This document shows positions 22,641 to 29,850 of a stretch of 41,206 bases of DNA, one piece after another. The position numbers and the translations under genes were made by a program. The stretch is from JAJXWB01 sp039808645 (GTDB lineage: Bacteria; Pseudomonadota; Alphaproteobacteria; Rhizobiales; Beijerinckiaceae). Location of the stretch: positions 1 to 41,206 of the forward strand of contig JBDHTL010000014.1 of assembly GCA_039808645.1 (NCBI GenBank). Direction: 5' to 3'. Each line of letters opens with the position of its first letter. The first letter of the stretch is position 1. Under the pieces are notes generated by a model. The model worked only from the letters and a program-made list of their open reading frames with translations, searched no databases and was not told the DNA's origin.

Positions 22641-22686
22641 CCTGCGGCGGGGTGCGGCCGCAGGGCTTACGCCGATCTGTATCGGC
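22641..22686 (+). promoter_or_regulatory. Tandem stem-loops in the thrS leader
   Basis: CCTGCGGC (22641-22648) pairs perfectly with GCCGCAGG (22657-22664), and GCCGAT (22671-22676) pairs with ATCGGC (22681-22686) around CTGT. The second hairpin ends 22 bases before the thrS ATG and just ahead of its AAGGAG ribosome site. The position resembles the threonyl-tRNA synthetase operator of E. coli thrS, but the loop size does not match an anticodon arm. The remainder of the 195-bp gap shows a possible CATTAGAA -10 region near 22628. Confidence 0.4.
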
Positions 22687-22708
22687 GAGTGAGCGTCAAG
22701 GAGCAGAC

Positions 22709-24685
22709 ATGATCTCGGTGACCTTTCCCGACGGCGCCTCGCGCGCCTACGAGCCCGGCGTCTCCGGCCTCGACATCGCCAAATCCATCTCGCCGTCCCT
22801 CGCCAAGCGCACGGTCGCCATGGCGCTCGACGGCCAGCTCGTCGACCTCGCCGATCCCATCGATCGCGACGCGAGGATCGAATTCGTTTCGCGCGAGGAC
22901 CCGCGCGCGCTCGAACTGATCCGCCACGACGCCGCGCATGTGCTGGCGGAAGCCGTGCAGACCTTGTTTCCGGGGACGCAGGTTACGATCGGGCCGGTGA
23001 TCGAGAACGGCTTCTACTACGATTTCTATCGCGCCGAGCCGTTCACGCCCGAAGACTTTTCGGCGATCGAGAAGAAGATGCGCGAGATCGTCGCGCGCGA
23101 CAAACCCTTCACCAAGGAAGTGTGGACGCGCGAGCAGGCGATCGCCCATTTCGAGAAGGCGGGCGAGGCGTTCAAGGTCGAACTGGTCGAGGCCATTCCC
23201 GCCGATCAGGACCTGAAAATCTACAGGCAGGGCGACTGGCTCGATCTCTGCCGCGGCCCGCACATGACTTCGACGGGCAAGATCGGCGAGGCCTTCAAGA
23301 TCATGAAGGTTGCCGGCGCCTATTGGCGCGGCGATTCCACCAAGCCGATGCTCCAGCGCATCTATGCGACGGCCTTCGCCAAGAAGGCCGATCTCGACGA
23401 ATATCTGCATCGACTGGAAGAGGCCGAGAAGCGCGACCATCGCAAGCTCGGTCGCGAAATGGACCTGTTCCATTTCCAGGAGGAGGCGCCCGGCGCGATC
23501 TTCTGGCATCCCAAGGGCTGGACGCTGTTCCAGACGCTCGTGTCCTACATGCGGCGGCGTCTTGCCGGCGACTACGACGAGGTGAACGCGCCGCAGGTGA
23601 TGGACAAGGCTCTGTGGGAAACGTCCGGCCATTGGGGCTGGTATTCCGACAACATGTTCGCGGTGAAGTCGGCGACCGCCTTCATGAATCCGAACGACGA
23701 GGAAGCCGATCAGCGCGTGTTCGCGCTGAAGCCGATGAATTGCCCGGGACACGTGCAGATCTACAAGCACGGCCTGCGTTCCTACCGCGAACTGCCGCTG
23801 CGCATGGCCGAGTTCGGCGTCGTGCATCGCTACGAGCCGTCGGGCGCGATGCACGGCGTGATGCGCGTGCGCGCCTTCACGCAGGACGACGCGCATATCT
23901 TCTGCACGGAAGACCAGCTCGAAGCCGAGATCCTGAAGATCAACGATCTCATTCTCTCGGTCTACGGCGATTTCGACTTCGGCAAGCTGGTCGTGAAACT
24001 CTCGACGCGGCCCGAAAAGCGCGTCGGCTCCGACGCCTCGTGGGATCACGCCGAAGGCGTGATGAGCCGCGTGCTCGATCGCATCAAGGCGCAGAGCGGC
24101 AACATGATCGAAACGTCGATCAATCCGGGCGAAGGCGCGTTCTACGGGCCGAAGTTCGAATATGTGCTGCGCGACGCCATCGGCCGCGATTGGCAATGCG
24201 GCACGACGCAGGTCGACTTCAACCTGCCCGAGCGCTTCGGCGCCTTCTACATCGACGCCAACAGCGAAAAGGTGCCGCCGGTCATGGTGCACCGCGCGAT
24301 CTGCGGGTCGATGGAGCGCTTCACCGGCATCCTGATCGAGCATTTCGCCGGGCACATGCCGCTGTGGCTCGCGCCGCTGCAGATCGTGGTCGCCACCATC
24401 ACGCAGGAGGCCGACGATTTCGCGATGGAAATCGTCGCCGCGGCCCGCAAGAAGGGGCTGCGGGTGGACGTCGACCTGCGCAACGAGAAGATCAACTACA
24501 AGGTGCGCGAGCACTCGCTGGCCAAGGTTCCCGTCATGCTGGTGCTCGGCCGCAAGGAGGCGGCCGAACGCACCGTGTCGATCCGCCGCCTCGGCTCGCA
24601 GGCGCAGCAGTCGATGGGTCTCGACGAGGCGCTGGCGCTATTCGCCGACGAGGCGACGCCGCCGGATCTGAAGCGGGCGGTCTAG
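22709..24685 (+). CDS. thrS: Threonyl-tRNA synthetase
   Basis: The 658-residue class II synthetase is full length. The TGS domain occupies about residues 1-62 (MISVTFPDGASRAYEPGVSG), the editing domain contains HDAAHVLAEAVQTLFPG with the HxxxH-type metal site, and the catalytic core has the Zn-binding Cys in LKPMNCPGHVQIYKHGLRSY, motif 2 VVHRYEPSGAMHGVMRVRAF, and motif 3 around VMVHRAICGSMERFTGILIE. The C-terminal anticodon-binding domain begins at PLWLAPLQIVVATI. AAGGAG precedes the ATG; the open upstream frame is rejected. Its leader has two hairpins. The convergent HAD-ATPase gene ends 21 bp away. Confidence 0.98.
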   Translation: MISVTFPDGASRAYEPGVSGLDIAKSISPSLAKRTVAMALDGQLVDLADPIDRDARIEFVSREDPRALELIRHDAAHVLAEAVQTLFPGTQVTIGPVIENGFYYDFYRAEPFTPEDFSAIEKKMREIVARDKPFTKEVWTREQAIAHFEKAGEAFKVELVEAIPADQDLKIYRQGDWLDLCRGPHMTSTGKIGEAFKIMKVAGAYWRGDSTKPMLQRIYATAFAKKADLDEYLHRLEEAEKRDHRKLGREMDLFHFQEEAPGAIFWHPKGWTLFQTLVSYMRRRLAGDYDEVNAPQVMDKALWETSGHWGWYSDNMFAVKSATAFMNPNDEEADQRVFALKPMNCPGHVQIYKHGLRSYRELPLRMAEFGVVHRYEPSGAMHGVMRVRAFTQDDAHIFCTEDQLEAEILKINDLILSVYGDFDFGKLVVKLSTRPEKRVGSDASWDHAEGVMSRVLDRIKAQSGNMIETSINPGEGAFYGPKFEYVLRDAIGRDWQCGTTQVDFNLPERFGAFYIDANSEKVPPVMVHRAICGSMERFTGILIEHFAGHMPLWLAPLQIVVATITQEADDFAMEIVAAARKKGLRVDVDLRNEKINYKVREHSLAKVPVMLVLGRKEAAERTVSIRRLGSQAQQSMGLDEALALFADEATPPDLKRAV

Positions 24686-24706
24686 CGAAGGCCGCTCTCG
24701 CCGTCG

Positions 24707-26434
24707 TCACGACGTCGACTTCGCCTGCGTCGCCGGCGCCGTGTAGCGCCGCTCGATGGTCTCGCGAATACGGGCGCGGCTCGCGTGTGCGTTCAATTCG
24801 GATTCCTGTTCGACCGCTGCGATCTCGTCTGCGAGATCGTCGTCCTTGATCGCGCAACGCGCCCAGTTCGAATAATCTCCGGCGCGCAGGTGATGCAGCC
24901 ATGTCTCGTCGTCCACCCCTTCCGCCATCTGCAGGAAGATCGTGAGGTTCTGCGCGCGAAGCTTGAGCGCATTTTCGGGACCGCGGAAAAAGAAGCTCTT
25001 GTCCTCTCCGAGGTCGCCCTCCGCGTATTTGCGGGTGTGCCGTTCGGCTTTTTCGGCGGGCCTGACCAGCGCGACGATGCGCGCGGATGCGCCCGCGTCG
25101 CGACGCCAGTGAAGCGCCTGGCGCTTCCGGGGTTTGCGGGACGTCTCGACGCGGGGCAACCCCGCCGCCGCGCAGAAGGCGGCCAGCGTTTCGCCGGCCT
25201 GCGGGCCGACCGCAAACACGTCGTTCACGCATTCGAGGGCGGCCGGCGCCATCGACGCGGGATCCACGGTCACGAAGATGGCGCCGGGCAGTTCCTTCGG
25301 GAGCGCAAGAGCGTTCGCGTGACGCTCGGCCGGCAGCAGATGATGCGCTTCGTCCACCAATATCCAATGTGGCCGTCCCGTCCGCGCGCGCAGTTCGCCG
25401 ATCGCGGACATGAATTGCGCGAAGACGACCGGCCGCTCGGCAAAGGGCGCGCCGAGCAGATTGAGCACGAGACTGTCGTCGGGGCCCTCCAGCACCTTCA
25501 CTGCTTCCGACAGTTGAGGCGGCGTCTTGCCGTCGCCCAGAGAAACCGCCCTGAAGCGCGTATAGTCGCCTTCCGGATCAAAAATGCAGACCTGAAATCC
25601 GCGATCTAAGAAACGTTCGAAGAGCGCGGTCGCAAGGTTGGACTTGCCTCCGCCGGATGCGCCCGCGATCAGGACGCCGCCGTCGGCGGGATAGAGCTTT
25701 ATCTCGTCGCCGGATTCGGTCTCGCCGGCCGCGATGCGTTCGCGTCGGCCGAACCCTGCAAAGGCGCGCGCGTCCTGATCGAGAAGCGCGTCGATCAGCT
25801 CGACGACGCCGGCGCCGCGCGCGGCGTCCGTTACGTGGTCGGCTGCCGCCTTGAGCATCGGCAGAGCATTGGCGACCGCTACGGCGCAGCCGCTGAAAGC
25901 CAGAAAGGCGTGGTCGTTCTCCGCATCTCCGACGCCCACGACATTGTGCGGGGACAGTCCGAGGTCGCCCAGCGCCGCCTTCAGCCCGCTCGCCTTGTTG
26001 ACGCCGGGCGGCAGCACCATGACGGCGCCCTTGTTGAACACGATCTGGAGTTCGAGGCCGAAATCCCGGATGGCCTGCAGGACTTCCTTTTCGCGCGGGG
26101 TCCAGGTCGCCACGATCGCGCGACCGACCGACAGAGGCTCGACCCCCAGCGCCCGAAGCCGATCGACAAACAGGGCCGGCGGCGGCGGCGCGAGCGGCGT
26201 TTCCTTCTTCGTCGACGGCGCATAGAGCAGGGCGCCATTTTCGGCGACGACCCGGTCAAACAGGTCGAGACGGCTGAAACAGCGCAGGAGATCGGGCAAT
26301 TCGCGGCCGGTCACGAGCACGGTCTTGCGCCCCGATTTGCGCAGTCGTTCCAGCGACTCGATGGTGCGCGAGTCGACCAGACCGTCCGCGGCGAGCGTGC
26401 CGTCGTAGTCGGTCGCCAGGCAGGTGACGTACAT
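24707..26434 (-). CDS. Fusion of a HAD-superfamily phosphatase and a HerA/DUF87-type P-loop ATPase
   Basis: A 575-residue protein with three parts. Residues 1-220 are a Cof-type HAD phosphatase: motif I ATDYDGTLAADG, motif II Thr in VLVTGRE, motif III Lys around 147, motif IV VGVGDAENDHAF (169-174). Residues about 235-460 are a HerA-like ATPase: Walker A IAGASGGGKSN (258-265) and Walker B WILVDEAHHLLP (357-368), with FDPEGDYTRF as the sugar/phosphate segment. Residues about 465-545 form a conserved-looking module (KSFFFRGPENALKLRAQNLT, WLHHLRAGDYSNW) I cannot name with confidence. All catalytic residues look intact. GGGGAG supports ATG at 26434. The substrate of either domain is unknown. It is divergent from a secreted repeat protein. 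Confidence 0.88.
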   Translation of the reverse strand: MYVTCLATDYDGTLAADGLVDSRTIESLERLRKSGRKTVLVTGRELPDLLRCFSRLDLFDRVVAENGALLYAPSTKKETPLAPPPPALFVDRLRALGVEPLSVGRAIVATWTPREKEVLQAIRDFGLELQIVFNKGAVMVLPPGVNKASGLKAALGDLGLSPHNVVGVGDAENDHAFLAFSGCAVAVANALPMLKAAADHVTDAARGAGVVELIDALLDQDARAFAGFGRRERIAAGETESGDEIKLYPADGGVLIAGASGGGKSNLATALFERFLDRGFQVCIFDPEGDYTRFRAVSLGDGKTPPQLSEAVKVLEGPDDSLVLNLLGAPFAERPVVFAQFMSAIGELRARTGRPHWILVDEAHHLLPAERHANALALPKELPGAIFVTVDPASMAPAALECVNDVFAVGPQAGETLAAFCAAAGLPRVETSRKPRKRQALHWRRDAGASARIVALVRPAEKAERHTRKYAEGDLGEDKSFFFRGPENALKLRAQNLTIFLQMAEGVDDETWLHHLRAGDYSNWARCAIKDDDLADEIAAVEQESELNAHASRARIRETIERRYTAPATQAKSTS

Positions 26435-26543
26435 GCGCGGCTCCCCGCGAAAGCTCCTTCGCCCAACGCGCGCCATGACGGCGCCGTTCCCGTCCGGTCG
26501 CGCATCCTTGACCTCGCCTTATTCCCCGGCCAAGGCTTCGCCG

Positions 26544-27479
26544 ATGATCGTCAACCGACTTCCGGCCGCTATCGCCGGCCTGTTCCTGCTGCTGACCGCC
26601 GCCGGCGCCGCCGCGCAGGGGCTGCCGAGCTTCGGGCCCGGCGCGTTCGGACCCAATCCGCCGCCGTCGAGCCCGGGCGACCTGCCGTCCGGCACGCTCT
26701 ACATGTCGGCCGTGCTCGGGGCCAACGAGACCCAGCCGGTGCGGGGCGGCCTGAAATGGCGGGTGTTCGAGGAGCGCGCCCAGCCCGACGGCACGCACAA
26801 GATCGTCGCCGAATCCGACGAAGCCGCGCCGCGGTTCAACGTGCCCGTCGGCGCCTATATCGTGCATGCCGCCTTCGGTCTCGCCGGAGCCTCCAAACGC
26901 GTCGTGCTCGACGCGCGCCCGCTCACCGACCGGATCGTGTTGAACGCCGGCGCGCTGAAAATCTCGACCATGCTGGGCGACCAGCCGATCGCGCCGCAGA
27001 AGATATCGATTTCGATCTACGTTCCGGCGCCCGGCAATTCCGAGGCGAAACTGGTGGTGGACAAGGGCAAGCCCGGCGACCTGATCTGCCTGCCGGAAGG
27101 GCAGTACCACATCGTCTCGACGCTCTACGATCTCGGCAATTCGACCACGTCGGGCTCGGCGTCGGCCACGAACTCGATCGTCACGACCGATCTGCGCGTA
27201 CAGCCCGGCAAGGCGACCCAGGCGACGCTGAAGCACCGCGCTGCGACAATGACCCTCAAGCTCGTCAACCAGCCCGGCGGCGAGGCGCTCGCCAACACGT
27301 CCTTTTCCGTGCTGACGCCGGGCGGCGACGTGATCCGCGAACTGATCGGCGCCTTTCCCGCGCTCGTGCTGGCGGAGGGCGAATATGTCGCCATCGCGCG
27401 CCACGAGGGAAAGACCTACCAGGCGCAATTCAAGGTGCAATCGACCCTCGACCGGGACGTGGAAGTGGTTGCAAAGTAG
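26544..27479 (+). CDS. Secreted protein with three beta-sandwich-like repeats, function unknown
   Basis: This 311-residue product starts with a signal peptide (RLPAAIAGLFLLLTAAGAAA, cleavage before QGLPSF) and a Gly/Pro linker. It then has three similar segments, each ending in a turn with an aromatic: VPVGAYIVHAAFGLAG near 115, LPEGQYHIVSTLYD near 185, and LAEGEYVAIARHEGKTYQ near 285. Such L/V-P/A-x-G-x-Y-x(3) turns are typical of carboxypeptidase-regulatory or Ig-like domains that decorate periplasmic proteins. Family not recognised. ATG at 26544 is preferred over upstream codons because the signal peptide then starts correctly. The Lrp-type gene follows after 36 bp. Confidence 0.8.
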   Translation: MIVNRLPAAIAGLFLLLTAAGAAAQGLPSFGPGAFGPNPPPSSPGDLPSGTLYMSAVLGANETQPVRGGLKWRVFEERAQPDGTHKIVAESDEAAPRFNVPVGAYIVHAAFGLAGASKRVVLDARPLTDRIVLNAGALKISTMLGDQPIAPQKISISIYVPAPGNSEAKLVVDKGKPGDLICLPEGQYHIVSTLYDLGNSTTSGSASATNSIVTTDLRVQPGKATQATLKHRAATMTLKLVNQPGGEALANTSFSVLTPGGDVIRELIGAFPALVLAEGEYVAIARHEGKTYQAQFKVQSTLDRDVEVVAK

Positions 27480-27515
27480 ACTTGGCAAGACTGCCTGACA
27501 GGCCGGGGTGAGGGA

Positions 27516-27752
27516 ATGCAGACCTTTTTCGTCGAGATCAAATGCGCTCTCGGGCGCACCTATGAGGTCGCGAGCGCGCTGGCCGAGGCCGAGATCGCCT
27601 CGGAAATCTATTCGATCGCCGGCAATTTCGACATTCTCGCCAAGTTCTATCTCGACCACGGGGACGATATCGGCCATTTCGTCGGCCAGAAGGTGCAGAC
27701 CATTCCCGGCATCGTGGACACGCGCACGATCATCACCTTCAAGGCGTTCTGA
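27516..27752 (+). CDS. Stand-alone Lrp/AsnC ligand-binding (RAM) domain protein
   Basis: A 78-residue protein made of the RAM domain alone (MQTFFVEIKCALGRTYEVAS, then SIAGNFDILAKFYLD, IPGIVDTRTIITFKAF). The helix-turn-helix of full Lrp/AsnC regulators is missing. Such stand-alone members bind amino acids as oligomers and may tune a full-length regulator elsewhere, or act on an enzyme. The ATG of the next hydrolase gene lies one base after its stop, so translation is probably coupled. Confidence 0.92.
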   Translation: MQTFFVEIKCALGRTYEVASALAEAEIASEIYSIAGNFDILAKFYLDHGDDIGHFVGQKVQTIPGIVDTRTIITFKAF

Positions 27753-27753
27753 G

Positions 27754-28674
27754 ATGCGCGCAGACAGCTTTCGCCTGAAGGCCGAAGATGGCGCGGAAAT
27801 CCACGTCTATCGCTGGCTGCCGGACGGGACGCCGCGCGTCGTCGTCCAGATCGCGCACGGCCTGGCCGAACATGCCGCGCGCTACGGGCGACTTGCCGCG
27901 GCGCTGACGGGGCAAGGCTACGCCGTCTACGCCGACGACCATCGAGGCCACGGCCAGTCGGCGAAAGAGGGCGATCTCGGCTTCTTCGCCGAGCGCGACG
28001 GCTGGCGCAAATGCGTCGGCGATCTCTGGACGCTCAACCGCCGCATCACCGCCGATCATCCGGGCCTGCCGATCATCCTGCTCGGCCATTCCATGGGCTC
28101 GTTCATGGCGCAGGACTTCGTCGCCGATCACAGCGACGCGATCGCGGGCCTCGTTCTGTCGGGTTCGAACGGCCCGCCGCCGGCGATCGCGGGCGTCGGT
28201 CGCATGATCGCGCGCATCGAGCGTTTGCGGCAGGGCGCGCGCGGCAAGAGCGCGCTGTTGCAGGCGATGATGTTCGGCGAATTCAACAAGCCCTTCAAAC
28301 CCGCGCGCACGGAATTCGACTGGCTGTCCCGCGACCCCGCCGAGGTCGACGCCTATGTCGCCGATCCCCTGTGCGGATTCGAATTCTCCAACCAGCTTGC
28401 GATCGACCTGCTGGACGCCCTTGGCGGCCTGCTCAAGCCGGAGCGGCTCGCGCGCATCCGCAAGGATTTGCCGATCTACATCTTCAGCGGCTCGGACGAC
28501 CCCGTCGGCGCCAATCTGTCGGCGCTGGCCGAGGCCTATCGCAACGCCGGACTGAAACGCGTGGACATGCGCGTCTATCCCGGAGGACGTCACGAGACGC
28601 TGAACGAGATCAATCGCGACGAGGTCACGACCGACCTCGTACAATGGTCGGAGAGCATTTTCGCCGGCGCTTGA
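27754..28674 (+). CDS. Alpha/beta hydrolase, monoacylglycerol lipase/lysophospholipase-like (S33 family)
   Basis: The 306-residue protein has the Hydrolase_4 layout: VVQIAHGLAEHAARYGRLAA for the oxyanion region, VYADDHRGHGQSAKEGDLGF, nucleophile elbow ILLGHSMGSFMAQDF (Ser about 114), acid in IYIFSGSDDPVG, and the catalytic His in YPGGRHETLNEIN. This set is typical of PldB-type lysophospholipases and monoacylglycerol lipases. No signal peptide, so cytoplasmic or peripheral. It starts one base after the Lrp-RAM gene and is followed after 44 bp by a cytochrome c gene. Confidence 0.93.
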   Translation: MRADSFRLKAEDGAEIHVYRWLPDGTPRVVVQIAHGLAEHAARYGRLAAALTGQGYAVYADDHRGHGQSAKEGDLGFFAERDGWRKCVGDLWTLNRRITADHPGLPIILLGHSMGSFMAQDFVADHSDAIAGLVLSGSNGPPPAIAGVGRMIARIERLRQGARGKSALLQAMMFGEFNKPFKPARTEFDWLSRDPAEVDAYVADPLCGFEFSNQLAIDLLDALGGLLKPERLARIRKDLPIYIFSGSDDPVGANLSALAEAYRNAGLKRVDMRVYPGGRHETLNEINRDEVTTDLVQWSESIFAGA

Positions 28675-28718
28675 CGCAGCCCAAGGACGCCGCCCGCATA
28701 CGAGAGGACCGTGACCAC

Positions 28719-29081
28719 ATGAGAAACGTTTCGCGCGCATTGTTCGTCGTTGCGCTGGTCGGCGCGGCCGCGCCGTCGCGGGCCGCCGACATCGAGAACG
28801 GATTGAAGATTTCCAAGCAATGGTGCGCGACCTGCCATGTGGTTTCGCCGGACCAGACGTCGGCGAGCGTCGACGTGCCGACATTCGCCGATGTCGCGCG
28901 CCGCAAGACCGAGAAGAAGCCGCTCGCGGCATTCCTTGCCGAACCGCACGGCAAGATGCCGAACATGTCGCTGTCGCGCACCGAGATCGACGACATCGTC
29001 GCCTACATCCGCTCGCTCGGGCCCGGGGGCAACGAGCCCGACGCGCCGCGCAAACCGCCGGAACTGCCGAAGAACGGCTGA
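28719..29081 (+). CDS. Periplasmic class I cytochrome c
   Basis: A 120-residue protein with signal peptide (MRNVSRALFVVALVGAAAPS, cleavage near RAADIE) and a single heme motif CATCH (36-40). The distal Met ligand is probably in GKMPNMSLSRTEIDDIVAYI, which is the usual cytochrome c C-terminal helix. The Pro-rich tail (PRKPPELPKNG) is short. Electron partner unknown. GAGAGGA precedes the ATG. A possible decayed second cytochrome c tail lies just downstream at 29116-29181. Confidence 0.93.
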   Translation: MRNVSRALFVVALVGAAAPSRAADIENGLKISKQWCATCHVVSPDQTSASVDVPTFADVARRKTEKKPLAAFLAEPHGKMPNMSLSRTEIDDIVAYIRSLGPGGNEPDAPRKPPELPKNG

Positions 29082-29146
29082 TCCCGCGCGTTTCGCACGA
29101 AGTCCGCCGCCGCGGGTCTTCGAGGCCCTGCCGAATGCGCGGGATC
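29080..29146. repeat. 10-bp inverted repeat between cytochrome c and flavin reductase genes
   Basis: GATCCCGCGC (29080-29089) and GCGCGGGATC (29137-29146) are perfect inverted copies separated by 47 bases. The left arm overlaps the cytochrome c stop. It may be a terminator stem with a large loop or the ends of something lost; no T-tract follows. Confidence 0.4.
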
Positions 29147-29181
29147 GCGCCGATGTCGTCGCCTGTCTGCAGACGTTGAAA
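29116..29181 (+). pseudogene. Possible remnant of a cytochrome c C-terminus
   Basis: In one frame the gap reads VFEALPNARDRADVVACLQT followed by LK. This resembles the last helix of class I cytochromes c (FAGLxxxxDRADVIAYLKTL). No heme motif, start or ribosome site precedes it. Either a fragment left by deletion or chance similarity; a search would settle it. Confidence 0.35.
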
Positions 29182-29232
29182 TGGACGGCGGCGTCTCTAT
29201 TGTGACGTCCAACCCGCCGCCGGAGACGAATC

Positions 29233-29844
29233 TTGCTGTTCTACACGCCCGAAAAGCGCGATCGCGCGATCCTGCGCCACGACCCGTTCAAGGCGATCAT
29301 CGCGCCGCGCCCGATCGGCTGGGTGACGACGATGGGCAGTTCGGGCGCGATCAACCTGGCGCCTTACTCCTTCTTCAACGCCTTCGCCGACCGGCCGCCG
29401 ATCCTGGCTTTCTCGTCCGTCGGCGTGAAGGATTCGCTGGCCTTCGCGCGGGAGACCGGCGAGTTCGTCTGGAACATGCCGACCTGGGATCTGCGGCACG
29501 CGATGAACGAGACCTCGGCCACGCTGCCGCGCGGGGAGAACGAATTCGTCCATGCGGGGCTCGAAATGGCGCCGTGCAATCTGGTGAAGCCGCCGCGAGT
29601 CGCGAAAAGCCCGGTCGCGATGGAATGCAAGGTCACCTCGATCCAGGAGCTGAAGGACGTCGAGGGGAGGGGCATCGACTATTGGCTGGTGCTCGGACAG
29701 GTCGTCGGCGTGCATATCGATCCGGCGTACATCGACGAGGACGGCGTGCTGCAACTCGCCGAGATCAAGCCGATCGCGCGTTGCGGCTATCTCGCGGATT
29801 ACGCGGTGATCGACGATCTCTTCCAGATGGAGCGGCCGAAGTAG
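29233..29844 (+). CDS. Flavin reductase family protein (FMN-binding split barrel)
   Basis: The 203-residue protein has the family pattern AIIAPRPIGWVTTMGSSGAI, then NLAPYSFFNAFADRPPILAF, MNETSATLPRGENEFVHAGL and SPVAMECKVTSIQEL. Members bind FMN and reduce it with NAD(P)H or act in small-molecule oxidation. TTG at 29233 is the start: GGAG lies eight bases ahead and the protein then begins LFYTPEKRDRAIL as in relatives. It is convergent with the 2-hydroxyacid dehydrogenase gene, the two stops being six bases apart. The partner oxygenase, if any, is not evident. Confidence 0.92.
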   Translation: MLFYTPEKRDRAILRHDPFKAIIAPRPIGWVTTMGSSGAINLAPYSFFNAFADRPPILAFSSVGVKDSLAFARETGEFVWNMPTWDLRHAMNETSATLPRGENEFVHAGLEMAPCNLVKPPRVAKSPVAMECKVTSIQELKDVEGRGIDYWLVLGQVVGVHIDPAYIDEDGVLQLAEIKPIARCGYLADYAVIDDLFQMERPK

Positions 29845-29850
29845 GTCGAG

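Noticed and set aside
22514..22708. T-box riboswitch ahead of thrS
   Set aside because: No T-box sequence, no specifier bulge and no terminator/antiterminator pair; T-boxes are also not expected in alphaproteobacteria.
22667..24514. 615-codon open frame antisense to thrS
   Set aside because: Its product is His/Arg/Asp-rich without motifs, while thrS on the other strand is complete. Long antisense frames are expected at this GC content.
25835..27511. 558-codon plus-strand frame over the HAD-ATPase and the secreted repeat gene
   Set aside because: It crosses two well-supported genes in other frames, and its translation is Arg/Ala-rich low complexity.
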